Below, piece after piece: positions 54,231 to 63,469 of a stretch of DNA of 64,000 nt. Below the pieces are notes generated by a model. It did not search any database and was not told where the DNA came from. It saw nothing but the letters and a program-made list of their open reading frames with translations. Position numbers and translations under genes: made by a program. This stretch comes from Armatimonadota bacterium (GTDB taxonomy: Bacteria; Armatimonadota; DTGP01; JAKQQT01). Positions within the stretch are counted from its first letter, which is position 1, and each line of letters begins with the position of its first letter. The DNA lies in the NCBI GenBank assembly GCA_036504095.1, contig DASXVS010000063.1, forward strand, positions 1-64,000, written 5' to 3'.

Positions 54231-56777
54231 TTACAGCGCTGTCGGTTCCTCGGGCGGCTCCGGCGCCGGCTCAGGCTCCACGGGCGGCTCAACGACCGCG
54301 ACTGAGGAGGCTGCAGCCACCGCAACCGGCTCCTTGGCCTCCTCGCCCCCGCGGGCGAAGTGGACGTGGTTGTCATCGTCCAGTTCCGCCACGATGGTAT
54401 CGCCCTCGCCGAATCGGCCGAGCAGGACCTCTTCGCTCAACGGATCCTCGATGAGGCGCTGGACCGCCCGGCGGATCGGTCTTGCGCCGTAATGCGGATC
54501 GTAACCCTCGTTGGCGATCAGTTCGCGGACAGCGTCGGTCATCGTGATCGTCATGCCGTGGCCGGCCAACTGCTTCGTGACGCGCCCAACATGCAGGTCC
54601 ACGATCTGGTGGATCTCTTCCCGTGTCAACTGGTGGAAAACAATCACCTCGTCCACGCGGTTCAGGAACTCAGGGCGGAACGTGCGCTTCAGCTCGTCCA
54701 TTACCCGGTTCTTCATGCTTTCGTAGCGCTTGGGCTCCTGAGCCTCGGCCGGACGGCCGCCGCGGAAGCCCATGGACTTGTTGTCCATGATCTCCTGTGC
54801 GCCCACGTTGCTGGTCATAATCAGGACCACGTTCTTGAAGTCCACGCTGCGGCCCTGGCTGTCCGTGAGCCGTCCATCTTCCATGATCTGGAGGAGGATG
54901 TTGAAGACATCCGGGTGCGCTTTCTCGATTTCGTCCAGCAGGACGACACAGTACGGGTTCCTACGGACTGCTTCCGTTAATTGGCCGCCCTCGTCATAGC
55001 CCACGTAGCCCGGAGGCGCGCCGACAAGCCGGCTGACAGCGAACCGCTCCATGTATTCGCTCATATCGATCCGGATGAGTTTATCCTCCGAATCGAAGAG
55101 GAACTGGGCGACGGCGCGCGCGAGTTCGGTCTTGCCGACACCGGTTGGCCCCAGGAAGATGAACGAGCCGATGGGGCGCTTCGGGTCCTTGAGTCCGCTG
55201 CGGCTGCGGCGGACGGCCTTGGAAACCGCCACAATGGCTTCGTGCTGGCCGATGACTCGCTCGTGCAGCACTTCCTCCATGCGGAGCAGTTTCGCCATCT
55301 CGGTTTCAACCAGACGCGTCACCGGGATACCGGTCCAACTCTGGACGATGTGCGCAATCTCGTCTTCGCCGACCACCGTGGGCGCGTTCTGGCGGCGCTC
55401 CCGCCATTCCTCGTCCAGCTGGTCCACCTTATCCTGCAGTTCCGATTCCTTGCGGCGGAGTTCGGGATCCCGATCGTACGCGGCGTGTGACGGCAGGCCG
55501 GCGCGTTCCTTTCGGACCGCCTCCAGAGCCTGTTTTGCTGCGCGGAGGTCGGCCGGCGGCAGGGTCACCTGAAGCCGCACGCGGCTTGAGGCCTCGTCGA
55601 TCAGGTCGATGGCCTTGTCCGGGAGGAAGCGATCGCTGATATAGCGGTCGGCGAGTTTCGCGGCGGCGATGAGGGCGTCCTCGCGGATTTCCACCTTGTG
55701 ATGCTGTTCGTAACGGTCCTTGATGCCGCGCAGGATATCGATGGTATCCTCAACGCTCGGTTCCTTGACTTGAACCGGCTGGAAGCGGCGCTCAAGGGCG
55801 GCGTCCTTTTCGATGTACTTGCGATATTCGTCCATCGTGGTGGCGCCGATGCACTGCATTTCGCCCCGCGCCAGCGACGGCTTCATGATATTGGATGCGT
55901 CTATCGCGCCTTCGGCCGCGCCCGCCCCGACGAGCGTGTGGAGTTCGTCGATAAACAAGATCACCTCGCCGGCAGCCCGACGAACTTCCTCCATTACGCG
56001 CTTCATCCGCTCTTCAAACTCACCGCGATACTTGGTGCCGGCAACCAGGCCCGCCAGGTCGAGGCTGACGATACGGCGGTCCTTCAAGGGCTCGGGGATA
56101 TCGCCGGTGACGATGCGCTGCGCCAGCCCTTCCGCCACGGCCGTCTTGCCGACCCCCGGTTCACCGATGAGGACGGGATTGTTCTTCGTGCGTCGGCTCA
56201 GAATCTGGATGACGCGCTCGATCTCCTGGGTTCGCCCTACCACCGGGTCAAGCTTATCGTTGCGCGCGAGGTCCGTAAGATCCCGCCCAAACTCGTCGAG
56301 CGTGGGAGTGCGGCTTCTGGTCTTGGCCTGAGCGACCACGTTTTCATTGTCCTGCAGTGAAAGGACTTCGCGCCGGGTGCGATCCAGGTCGACACCGAGG
56401 CGCGCGAGAACACGCCCGGCGATGCCGTCGGACTCGCGGACAAGGCCGAGCAGCAGGTGCTCCGTTCCGATGTAATTGTTGTTGAGCTGGCGCGCTTCCT
56501 CGTACGCAAGGTCGATGACGCGCTTTGCGCGCGGCGTCAACTGCATCTCTTGGCCCAGGCGGCCGTCGCCCCTGGCAACCTGGCGCTCTATCTCCTGCCG
56601 AACCCGGCCGAGATTGACGCCCAACCGCTCCAGAATCCGGGCGGCCACACTGTCATTCTCGCGGACGAGACCGAGCAACAGATGCTCTGTGCCCACATAG
56701 TTTTCGCCAAGCCGGGCCGCCTCCTCCTGTGCGAAGAAAATGACCCGCCGTGTCCGTTCTGTAAATCGTTGCCACAT
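54231..56777 (-). CDS. clpC: ATP-dependent protease ATPase ClpC
   Basis: The 848-residue Hsp100 unfolds proteins for ClpP. Two Clp_N repeats (about 1-145) hold the [12 protein letters not shown] motif twice. The first AAA+ module has Walker [14 protein letters not shown] and Walker [16 protein letters not shown] short middle domain (about 410-470) is followed by the second AAA+ module with [28 protein letters not shown] and the ClpP-side C-domain ([22 protein letters not shown]). A long acidic/proline-rich tail ([17 protein letters not shown]) is unusual. It is downstream of mcsB, as in Gram-positive stress operons. Confidence 0.97.
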   Translation of the reverse strand: MWQRFTERTRRVIFFAQEEAARLGENYVGTEHLLLGLVRENDSVAARILERLGVNLGRVRQEIERQVARGDGRLGQEMQLTPRAKRVIDLAYEEARQLNNNYIGTEHLLLGLVRESDGIAGRVLARLGVDLDRTRREVLSLQDNENVVAQAKTRSRTPTLDEFGRDLTDLARNDKLDPVVGRTQEIERVIQILSRRTKNNPVLIGEPGVGKTAVAEGLAQRIVTGDIPEPLKDRRIVSLDLAGLVAGTKYRGEFEERMKRVMEEVRRAAGEVILFIDELHTLVGAGAAEGAIDASNIMKPSLARGEMQCIGATTMDEYRKYIEKDAALERRFQPVQVKEPSVEDTIDILRGIKDRYEQHHKVEIREDALIAAAKLADRYISDRFLPDKAIDLIDEASSRVRLQVTLPPADLRAAKQALEAVRKERAGLPSHAAYDRDPELRRKESELQDKVDQLDEEWRERRQNAPTVVGEDEIAHIVQSWTGIPVTRLVETEMAKLLRMEEVLHERVIGQHEAIVAVSKAVRRSRSGLKDPKRPIGSFIFLGPTGVGKTELARAVAQFLFDSEDKLIRIDMSEYMERFAVSRLVGAPPGYVGYDEGGQLTEAVRRNPYCVVLLDEIEKAHPDVFNILLQIMEDGRLTDSQGRSVDFKNVVLIMTSNVGAQEIMDNKSMGFRGGRPAEAQEPKRYESMKNRVMDELKRTFRPEFLNRVDEVIVFHQLTREEIHQIVDLHVGRVTKQLAGHGMTITMTDAVRELIANEGYDPHYGARPIRRAVQRLIEDPLSEEVLLGRFGEGDTIVAELDDDNHVHFARGGEEAKEPVAVAAASSVAVVEPPVEPEPAPEPPEEPTAL

Positions 56778-56895
56778 GCTGCAGAATATCCCTTCAACCT
56801 GGCCTGGCGCGACGAACGCATTTTGCGTTTCGAGCCATCCCCCACATGTATATTATACCCGGCGCCGCCCGCTTGCGCATGGCCGTCACCGGGAA

Positions 56896-57960
56896 CTACT
56901 TGCCGCTCGTCAAAGCCTCTCGCACAAGGTCCGCGCGAGCCCGATCCCGCTGCTCGGGCCGCAGTGCCATCCCGGAAATCGCCTGCAACGACGCCGGACG
57001 GACTAGCACGAACAACTGTTGGACGACCGCTCGCCTGACAATGTTCACGAGTTTCAGGTCGAGCCCCAGTTTCAACCGGGACAGCAACTGAAACGCTTCG
57101 GCGGTGCTGATGCGCCTTGCGTACTTCAAAACTCCGTAGGCGCGGGAAGCCGCATCCGCAATTCCCTCTCCATCTACATTCAACAGTTGATTACGTGCTT
57201 CGCGTTCCGCCGCAACGAGGAATTTCACCGTTGAGTCCACTCTGCTGACGATCTCATCCTCTGACGGACCGAGCGCAAAACGGTTACTAACCTGAAAAAC
57301 GTCCCCGGCGCTTTCCGACCCTTCGCCGTAGAGTCCGCGGACCGCCACGCCCATGTTGGCGGCCCCGCGCAGCGTCTCGTCGCGCTTGCCAATGAGTTGA
57401 AGGCCGGGCAGATGAAGCATCGCGGATGCGCGCAGACCGGTGCCGACGTTCGCGAGATGCGTCGTCAGATAGCCGTAACGCGGCGAGTAGCACCACGGGA
57501 GATGGCCGGCCAGCCAATCGTCCAGTGCGTCCAGGATGCGCCACGCTTCACGCACATCGCGCCCGGGCAGAAAACACTGCATCCGTACGTGGTCTTCCTC
57601 GTTGATCATCACGCTGAGCGTCCCGGTGGGGCTGATGATGCCCAGTCGGTGCTCCGGGTACTCCGCCATTCCGGTGCTCACGAGGTGGCGCTCAACCAAC
57701 GTGCGCCTGGCAACCTCATTCAGCGAGGCTACGTGGGCGATCCGGAAATCCGCGAAATCCTGGGAAGCCTCAAATGGAGCGCTGCATGTTTCGGCGACTG
57801 CCGCCAGCTCCTGAAGTGTTGCCCGGCCGGGAAAGGGAGCCGTCGCGACATTGCGCGCCAGGCGCATACGCGTGGTGAAAACGACATCGCCCTCTGGCCC
57901 GCGCGTCGAAACCCACGCAGGCATCAGACTGACGGCGGCCTCATCGGTCAGGCGTATCAA
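56896..57960 (-). CDS. mcsB: Protein-arginine kinase McsB (signature Cys replaced)
   Basis: McsB phosphorylates arginines to mark proteins for ClpCP. The 354-residue protein starts at a TTG that overlaps the mcsA stop (TTGA). Phosphagen-kinase motifs include TTRMRLARNV, LSVMINEEDHVRMQ and NVGTGLRASAMLHLPGL. The usual CPTNVGTG signature reads H168-L-A-N-V-G-T-G, so the conserved Cys (C167 in B. subtilis, needed for activity there) is His. The rest of the ATP-binding region, including RAYGVLKYARRIS near the C-terminus, looks normal. Confidence 0.92.
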   Translation of the reverse strand: MIRLTDEAAVSLMPAWVSTRGPEGDVVFTTRMRLARNVATAPFPGRATLQELAAVAETCSAPFEASQDFADFRIAHVASLNEVARRTLVERHLVSTGMAEYPEHRLGIISPTGTLSVMINEEDHVRMQCFLPGRDVREAWRILDALDDWLAGHLPWCYSPRYGYLTTHLANVGTGLRASAMLHLPGLQLIGKRDETLRGAANMGVAVRGLYGEGSESAGDVFQVSNRFALGPSEDEIVSRVDSTVKFLVAAEREARNQLLNVDGEGIADAASRAYGVLKYARRISTAEAFQLLSRLKLGLDLKLVNIVRRAVVQQLFVLVRPASLQAISGMALRPEQRDRARADLVREALTSGK

Positions 57961-58367
57961 AGATCGGTCCTCGGGGGCGCGGGGGCAATTCCTCCCGGAC
58001 GCCCGTTGCGCCAGGCCCGAGGACGCTTTCCGCCGTGAGTGGGATTCGGCATCGCCTTGGAGAGCAGCTCGCTGATCACGGGCTCAAACGCGCCATAGCA
58101 CTCCGGGCAGCCAACCCGGCCGCGGCGTACCACATCCTCGATGTCGAACCCGCAGCGCGGGCACGAGAGCGATTCCCGTTCGCCCGGCTTGGATAGCCGG
58201 GCCAGCAGATCGCCCGCGCCTGACGCCCAGGTATGCCCCGAGGACTCCCACTCGGCGGCGCATTCGGCGCAAAGGCGTGCGGGCCTCGCGCTGTCCGCAG
58301 AAGACACTTCGGCCACGGCCGCCCGCTGCCCGCAGTTCTCGCACCAAGTTGTGCCGTATGAGTCCAT
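57957..58367 (-). CDS. mcsA: McsA-like zinc-finger protein lacking the UVR tail
   Basis: McsA activates McsB. The 136-residue protein has four CxxC pairs (CENC, CAEC, CPRC, CPEC), as expected for the two McsA zinc fingers, and CGFDIEDVVRRGRVGCPECY GAFEPVISELL in the second. The usual C-terminal UvrB/UvrC (UVR) motif is missing; the protein ends after a basic Pro/Arg-rich tail (TLHGGKRPRAWRNGRPGG-like). The stop overlaps the mcsB start by 4 bp. No ctsR is present; the gene upstream is ilvE. Confidence 0.85.
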   Translation of the reverse strand: MDSYGTTWCENCGQRAAVAEVSSADSARPARLCAECAAEWESSGHTWASGAGDLLARLSKPGERESLSCPRCGFDIEDVVRRGRVGCPECYGAFEPVISELLSKAMPNPTHGGKRPRAWRNGRPGGIAPAPPRTDL

Positions 58368-58453
58368 AGGAGTCTGTCAGCCTGCGGCCAGGGACGCGCT
58401 TTCCACGGCCGGCGCCATTCCGCGCCCGGGTCCCGACTCCCGGCCTCCACCGT

Positions 58454-59389
58454 TCAGTCCTCGATCGGTACGCCTTCGCTCTTAGTACGCGCCCGGAACT
58501 TGGCGATCAACTTCTTAGTGATCGGGCCCGGCTTACCGTTACCGATCAGGCGGCCATCCAGCTTGCACATCGAGATCATTTCCGCCCCTGTGCCCGTGAG
58601 GAACGCCTCATCGGCGGTGTAGACGTCAAACAGGCTCAGGTTCATCTCCTCCACACGGTACCCCGAGGTGTTCGCGATTTCGATAGCCGTCGCGCGGGTG
58701 ATGCCTTCCAGTATGCCGGCGCTGGCCGGCGGAGTCATGATCCTGCCGCCGCGGATGATGAAGATGTTGTCGCCCGTGGCTTCGGCCACATAGCCCTCAC
58801 CGTTCAGCAGCAAGCCCTCGCCGGCCCCCTGGCGGTTCGCTTCGAGCTTCGCCTGGATATTCGCCACATACTTGCCCGTGCTCTTCACGCGCACCTCCAG
58901 GCTGTCCGGCCGGGGGACGCGTGACGATACCGTGACCACCTCCAACCCGTGCTCGTACATCTCGACAGGATAGAGTGACAGCTTGCTGGTCATGATCGCC
59001 ACGGTCGGGTTCGCGATGTTCTTCGGGTCCAGGCCCAGTCCGATACCACGAGTAACGGTGACGCGGATATACGCATCCGACAGCCCGTTCGCCCGAAGCG
59101 TCTGCCGGATGGCGTCGCGCATCTGCCTCTTGGTGATGGGGAGGTCAATCATCAGCACGTGGGCGCCATTGTAGAGGCGATCGAGGTGCTCGTCCAGTTT
59201 CCAGACCTTCCCTCCGTACGCGCGAATACCCTCAAAAAGGCCGTCGCCGTAGAGGAAGCCGTGGTCCAGGACACTCAGTCTAGCCTCGGCCACCGGGACC
59301 ATTTTGCCGTCCAGGTACATAACTGGGGTCGCTTCGGTGTCCTGTTGTTTGTCGGAACCGTTGGTTTTCTGCTCGTTTGATTTCGCCAT
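58454..59389 (-). CDS. ilvE: Branched-chain amino acid aminotransferase
   Basis: The start at 59389 (MAKSNEQKTNGSDK) follows AAGGAG and gives 311 residues, with an N-terminal low-complexity leader before the enzyme starts near VMYLDGKMVPVAEARLSVLDHGFLYGDG (in parts). Class IV PLP motifs follow: RLYNGAHVLMIDLPIT, STGKYVANIQAKLEANRQGAGEGLLLN (in parts; the PLP-lysine is in TGKYVANI), GYVAEATGDNIFII, EGITRATAIEIA and AFLTGTGAEM. It makes or degrades Leu, Ile and Val. It lies 86 bp upstream of mcsA on the same strand. Confidence 0.92.
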   Translation of the reverse strand: MAKSNEQKTNGSDKQQDTEATPVMYLDGKMVPVAEARLSVLDHGFLYGDGLFEGIRAYGGKVWKLDEHLDRLYNGAHVLMIDLPITKRQMRDAIRQTLRANGLSDAYIRVTVTRGIGLGLDPKNIANPTVAIMTSKLSLYPVEMYEHGLEVVTVSSRVPRPDSLEVRVKSTGKYVANIQAKLEANRQGAGEGLLLNGEGYVAEATGDNIFIIRGGRIMTPPASAGILEGITRATAIEIANTSGYRVEEMNLSLFDVYTADEAFLTGTGAEMISMCKLDGRLIGNGKPGPITKKLIAKFRARTKSEGVPIED

Positions 59390-59668
59390 TCGATGATTCT
59401 CCTTACTACTCAAAACTCGTTCATCGCTGTAACTGAGTATAGCATCCGCCCGTGGCGTGTCCCGGTCCTCCCCGTTGGGCCCGGGCGCAAAACAGTGACT
59501 TTGGTACTACACCATCGCGCGAACAAAGAGCGCATCCTGAATCCGATAATAGCTGATCAGTTCGAAGCGGTCGCGGAGTGGTTATCATCGGCAGCAGGGT
59601 TTCGAAAAGTGGGCGGCCGCTCGCTAGATGGCACATCATACATGCGGGATCGGAAACGGAGCGCAACT

Positions 59669-61045
59669 ATGGCACGGCACCGGAACGAGGACGTATTCGA
59701 CAGCGTGACAACCAGCCTGTGTTCGGTGTGCGCGGAGACAGTCCCCGCCCGGATTGTCCGCCGCGGAACTTCCGTGCACCTTCTAAAGCGCTGCCCCGCC
59801 CACGGGCCCCACGAGGAACTGCTGGAAGAGGACGCGAAGTTCTATATGCGCCGCGACGATTACCGCGCCCCTCCAACGCCGTCGAGCGTTGACACCGAGA
59901 TCAGGCTCGGGTGCCCGCATGACTGCGGGCTCTGCCCCGACCACGCCCAGCACACGTGCATCGGCCTCATTGAGGTGACAAACGCCTGCGACGCCGCTTG
60001 CCCCATCTGCTACGCCCGTGCGGGCGGCAACACGGTCCTCGATCTGGCGACCATCGGCAAAATGCTCGATGCATATCTCGAAGCCGAAAGCGGCAATGCG
60101 GAGATACTCCAGATCAGCGGCGGTGAACCAACGACCCACCCGCAGATTGTGGATATCATCCGACTTGCGCGAAACAAAGGCATCCGGTATGTGATGCTCA
60201 ATACGAACGGGATCCGGCTTGCGGAAGAACCGGGTTTTGCCGAATCACTGGCCGAATTCCACGGAGGGTTTGAGATATACCTCCAGTTCGACGGTTTCGA
60301 TCCGAAGGCATCGCGCGCGTTCAGAGGGACGGACCGCACCGGCACCCACCAGCGGGCGCTCGATCGCCTGGCCGCGACCGGAGTGCCGGCAACACTCGTC
60401 AACACCGTCGAGGCCGGGGTGAATGATGACCAGCTTGGACGTATTATCGAATTCGGACTCTCCTCTCCGGCGGTGAGGGGCATCAACTTCCAGCCTCTGG
60501 CCTATTTCGGAAACGCGGACCAAAGGCCCTCGGGCGGCCGGGTCACACTGACGGGCGTGATCAAGAGGATTAAGGAGCAGACGAACGGAATGCTTCGCCC
60601 GGATGATTTCATTCCGCTGCCGTGCGATCCGAACCGGGTCGCGTTCTCTTATCTGTACCGGCAAGGCGGGCGGTTCGTGCCGATGGCACGGCGTTCCGAT
60701 CTGCGCCAGTACCTTACCGAGACCGGCAACACCTTGGCGTTCTTCCCGAAAGATGCGCTGGCCCGGATATCCGAATCGTTTTGTTGCGGACAGACGTGTT
60801 CGTGCATCGCCGCCGTCAAGGACCTCATCCCGTTGATTCCGCTTGCACGACGAGCCGCCAGGGCAAAGGACAAGGTCGCATTCACCACCGAAAACTTCTT
60901 CCGCGTAACGGTCACTTCGTTCCTCGATCGCTACAACTTTGACCTCCAGTCGATGCAGATGGAATGCGTTCACGTGCTGACGCCGGACGGGCGGCGCATC
61001 CCATTTTCGGCGTACAACCTGTTTCACCGGGGGAAATGCCGATGA
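59669..61045 (+). CDS. Radical SAM enzyme, tetraether-lipid-synthase-like
   Basis: The ATG at 59669 (GGAG 7 nt upstream) gives 458 residues. The N-terminus has zinc-ribbon-like cysteines (SLCSVCAETVPARIV, KRCPAHGPHEELLEE) and a further Cys cluster (GCPHDCGLCPDHAQHTC). The radical SAM motif reads ACDAACPICYA (C107, C111, C114), with the GGEP motif in ISGGEPTTHP. The C-terminal part has CCGQTCSC. This combination is the pattern I know from Tes/MJ0619-type enzymes, which join lipid acyl/isoprenoid chains end to end. The bacterial role is unproven. Three genes overlap in series with methyltransferase and Lgt-like genes. Confidence 0.8.
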   Translation: MARHRNEDVFDSVTTSLCSVCAETVPARIVRRGTSVHLLKRCPAHGPHEELLEEDAKFYMRRDDYRAPPTPSSVDTEIRLGCPHDCGLCPDHAQHTCIGLIEVTNACDAACPICYARAGGNTVLDLATIGKMLDAYLEAESGNAEILQISGGEPTTHPQIVDIIRLARNKGIRYVMLNTNGIRLAEEPGFAESLAEFHGGFEIYLQFDGFDPKASRAFRGTDRTGTHQRALDRLAATGVPATLVNTVEAGVNDDQLGRIIEFGLSSPAVRGINFQPLAYFGNADQRPSGGRVTLTGVIKRIKEQTNGMLRPDDFIPLPCDPNRVAFSYLYRQGGRFVPMARRSDLRQYLTETGNTLAFFPKDALARISESFCCGQTCSCIAAVKDLIPLIPLARRAARAKDKVAFTTENFFRVTVTSFLDRYNFDLQSMQMECVHVLTPDGRRIPFSAYNLFHRGKCR

Positions 61046-61647
61046 GCGCTGAAACCGTCATATTCGTTTCGCGCCTGATCGTGCCGCTCTGCGCTTCCCT
61101 GGTGCTGACTGCCGTGGCGCTGAATTTCGCGCTGGCGGCTGACAGCGGCGCCGTCAAGGTGCGGACCCGCAGTCCCGTGGCAACCGCGTCGATGCTGGCC
61201 TTCCTGCTCGCCGTTTACGTCCTGATTCACCGGCACATTGGCGACTTTCGCGTGTTCTCGAACGCTATTTCGGCGGGCATTGCCGCAGCGGGGGCGGCGC
61301 TCGTTGCCGCGGGCGGCATCGTGAACGTTCTCGGTCGAATCAGGCTTGGAGGCAACTGGGCGAACCAGGTGACCGTGTACGAAGACCAAACGCTGGTGAG
61401 CACAGGCGTGTTCGGCCTTGTGCGCCACCCACTTTATGCTTCCCTGATCTGGATGTTCGTTGGCGCCTCGCTCGTGTACCAGAATGGCGCAGCACTCGCG
61501 GCGACGATGCTGATCTTCGTTCCCGCGATGCAGTATCGCGCATCTCTGGAGGAACAGCTGTTGGCGCGGCAATTCCCGGAATACGCCAGCTATCAGACGC
61601 GCGTGGGGCGGTTATTCCCCCGCATCTGGCGAAAGGTACGGCCATGA
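61042..61647 (+). CDS. ICMT-type integral membrane methyltransferase
   Basis: The ATG at 61042 overlaps the radical SAM stop (ATGA), giving 201 residues. There are four to five hydrophobic segments, and the conserved C-terminal block of isoprenylcysteine carboxyl methyltransferase and phospholipid methyltransferases: VYEDQTLVSTGVFGLVRHPLYASLIWM (in parts), then YRASLEEQLLARQFPEYASYQTRVGRLFP (in parts). These enzymes use SAM at the membrane. A lipid or a prenyl-type substrate is plausible. Its stop overlaps the next gene by 4 bp. Confidence 0.87.
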   Translation: MSAETVIFVSRLIVPLCASLVLTAVALNFALAADSGAVKVRTRSPVATASMLAFLLAVYVLIHRHIGDFRVFSNAISAGIAAAGAALVAAGGIVNVLGRIRLGGNWANQVTVYEDQTLVSTGVFGLVRHPLYASLIWMFVGASLVYQNGAALAATMLIFVPAMQYRASLEEQLLARQFPEYASYQTRVGRLFPRIWRKVRP

Positions 61648-62435
61648 ACCCAGACGCGCTTCCGTCAAACTGGGGACTTCGGGCCGTCCTGTTTCACGCG
61701 GGCGGCTTAGCCGTGCCGTCGTACGAAACGTTCGTCCTGCTGGCCATCGTCGCCGGTTTCATCGCTTACTGGCTGGCAGCGAGAAAGCAACCTGAGTTGG
61801 GGGACCGTTCAGCCTACCTGATCATGGCGGCGCTGGTCGGAGGGGTGTTCGGCGCGAAGGCGCCGGTGTGGGTGATGCATTACTGTGAAGTAGCGGCGGC
61901 GCACTCCCCACTGGCGTGGCTCTCCGGCAGAACAATCGTCGGCGGGCTCATCGGCGGAACGGCGGCAGTGGCTCTGACGCGTCCCTGGCTGGGAATGCGC
62001 GAGAGGTCCGGCAACCTGTTCGCGGTCGGAATGGCCCTCGCTCTAGCTGTCGGCCGCATCGGGTGTCTGCTGCGCGGATGCTGTTACGGGGTCCCAACCT
62101 CGCTGCCGTGGGGCCTGGACCTGGGCGACGGCATCCGCCGGCACCCCACCCAGCTCTACGAATCACTGTTTGCGTTCGGTCTCTTCGCGTGGCTCGTACG
62201 CGCTTCGCGTCGGCATCCGTCACCGGGAGCTATGTTCCGCACGTTCATGCTCGCGTACTTCTCGTTCCGGTTTGCCGTGGAGTTTCTGCGGTTCGAGCCG
62301 CGAACCGTGGCGGGCCTGACACTCGCGCAAATTGTCTCAATCGGCGTGGTGGGCTACTACTTGACGATCGGACGCATCGCCAATCATCCACCACTTCATG
62401 AGGTAGCACCATATGAAACCGTCCAAAGCAGCTGA
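61644..62435 (+). CDS. Lgt-like prolipoprotein diacylglyceryl transferase homologue
   Basis: The 263-residue membrane protein has about seven hydrophobic segments. The Lgt signature position reads ALAVGRIGCLLRGCCYG (residues 134-149), and the conserved HPTQLYES follows (167-174). In canonical Lgt the signature is GRIGNFxNGE; here the Asn residues are replaced by Cys-Leu-Leu-Arg-Gly-Cys-Cys, so this is a divergent paralogue that may not modify prolipoproteins. SGRTIVGGLIGG matches the Lgt SG-x-GG region. It is coupled by ATGA overlap to the methyltransferase. Confidence 0.85.
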   Translation: MNPDALPSNWGLRAVLFHAGGLAVPSYETFVLLAIVAGFIAYWLAARKQPELGDRSAYLIMAALVGGVFGAKAPVWVMHYCEVAAAHSPLAWLSGRTIVGGLIGGTAAVALTRPWLGMRERSGNLFAVGMALALAVGRIGCLLRGCCYGVPTSLPWGLDLGDGIRRHPTQLYESLFAFGLFAWLVRASRRHPSPGAMFRTFMLAYFSFRFAVEFLRFEPRTVAGLTLAQIVSIGVVGYYLTIGRIANHPPLHEVAPYETVQSS

Positions 62436-62673
62436 CTTCTTCATTGGCCTGGTCGGGATCTATCTGACAGGGGCATTGATGGCAATCCTGATGCCTGCGG
62501 TAGGGTTTGGTGATGAGGTATTACCGGTCGGCATCGTCGTCGCGATTGGACTGTGTATTTGGGCGGTCGCCCGGCAGCGTCCGTACATTGTCCTAGGGAT
62601 GGTAATGTCCATCGTGTTTCCCGCGCTCGCCTTTGGAGCCTGCACGCTATTACTCAGCGGGGTACAGTGGTGA
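62413..62673 (+). CDS. Small membrane protein, paralogue 1
   Basis: The 86-residue protein has three hydrophobic segments (FFIGLVGIYLTGALMAIL, VGIVVAIGLCIWAVA, LGMVMSIVFPALAFGACTLLL). It overlaps the Lgt-like gene by 23 bp. The N-terminus (KPSKAADFFIGLVGI) and the C-terminal FPALAFGACTL match the next gene, so the two are tandem paralogues. Function is unknown. Confidence 0.65.
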   Translation: MKPSKAADFFIGLVGIYLTGALMAILMPAVGFGDEVLPVGIVVAIGLCIWAVARQRPYIVLGMVMSIVFPALAFGACTLLLSGVQW

Positions 62674-62924
62674 ACCGGACTAAGCTTGGCGATTTCTTCA
62701 TCGGATTTCTGGGAATCACGGCGGTGGAGGCCTGTATCTATCTGATACTGAGGGAAAGCACCGCGTGGGGACTGATGGCCGTCATCGCCGGTGCTGTGTC
62801 GCTCTTGGCGGCCTTTCAAGCGAAGAGACCCTTTATAACGCTTGGAATCGTCGCCACCGCGGTCTTTCCGCTCATTGCGTTCGGCGCTTGTGTTGTCGAC
62901 GTCTTTCGGCATGGCTTTGACTGA
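62670..62924 (+). CDS. Small membrane protein, paralogue 2 (GTG start)
   Basis: The homologous reading starts VNRTKLGDFFIGFLGI at a GTG (62670) that overlaps the TGA of paralogue 1 (GTGA), giving 84 residues. It has the same three hydrophobic segments and the matching FPLIAFGACVVDV end. A longer reading from 62553 is inconsistent with the paralogue. It ends 10 bp before the next gene. Function unknown. Confidence 0.65.
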   Translation: MNRTKLGDFFIGFLGITAVEACIYLILRESTAWGLMAVIAGAVSLLAAFQAKRPFITLGIVATAVFPLIAFGACVVDVFRHGFD

Positions 62925-62934
62925 GGAGACGGAA

Positions 62935-63399
62935 ATGATAGGTTATGAACCTGTATCGGTTTCACGGAACGGCTTCCGATTCTGCCGGTGGTCGGTAACC
63001 GTGATGGTATGGATCGGGGTCATCTGGCGGGTTGAGGCCTTCATCTTGGCAGCAGCGCTCATCATGGCGGCCAGCGCGATCCTCACAATACGCAACGCCC
63101 CCATGATCTGGCTGTGGACGCAGACCGTCGACCGGGCGATCCCCTCACCCAGCGAAATGCTGGATGTTGGCGGGATGCGTTTGGCTCAATCCGTGGCAAC
63201 GTTCGCGCTGGGGGTTCCATGGCTTGTTCTCAACTACGGCCCTGCCTCCGCTTCGGAATCCATGTGGCGCATCCTGGTCTTTGTGGCTGGATTCAAGACC
63301 TTGGGTGCTCTGGGCTATTGCCCGGTATCGCGGATGTTCACATGCCTCATCAGCGGCGGAAACTGCTGCACGTGGCTGAAGGGGCGCAAGGCGGCGTGA
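62935..63399 (+). CDS. DUF4395-like membrane protein
   Basis: The ATG at 62935 follows GAGGAG and gives 154 residues with four hydrophobic segments. FRFCRWSVTVMVWIGVIW, DVGGMRLAQSVATFALGVPWL and the C-terminal LGYCPVSRMFTC resemble DUF4395 proteins, whose conserved Cys pair may be redox-active. It is the last gene of the radical SAM operon, in the same direction with a 10-bp gap. The role is unknown. Confidence 0.6.
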   Translation: MIGYEPVSVSRNGFRFCRWSVTVMVWIGVIWRVEAFILAAALIMAASAILTIRNAPMIWLWTQTVDRAIPSPSEMLDVGGMRLAQSVATFALGVPWLVLNYGPASASESMWRILVFVAGFKTLGALGYCPVSRMFTCLISGGNCCTWLKGRKAA

Positions 63400-63405
63400 A
63401 ACGAT

Positions 63406-63431
63406 GGGGCCGGCTCACGCGAGCCGGCCCC
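63406..63431. terminator. Terminator hairpin after the DUF4395-like gene
   Basis: GGGGCCGGCTC (63406-63416) pairs perfectly with GAGCCGGCCCC (63421-63431) around an ACGC loop. It lies 7 bp past the stop of the operon and also serves the convergent isomerase gene. It is followed by word-like repeats TCCAACATCCAAC (63438-63450) and CCAACCTCCA (63458-63467). Confidence 0.75.
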
Positions 63432-63469
63432 TCCCATCCAACATCCAACTTCTATCTACCAACCTCCAG

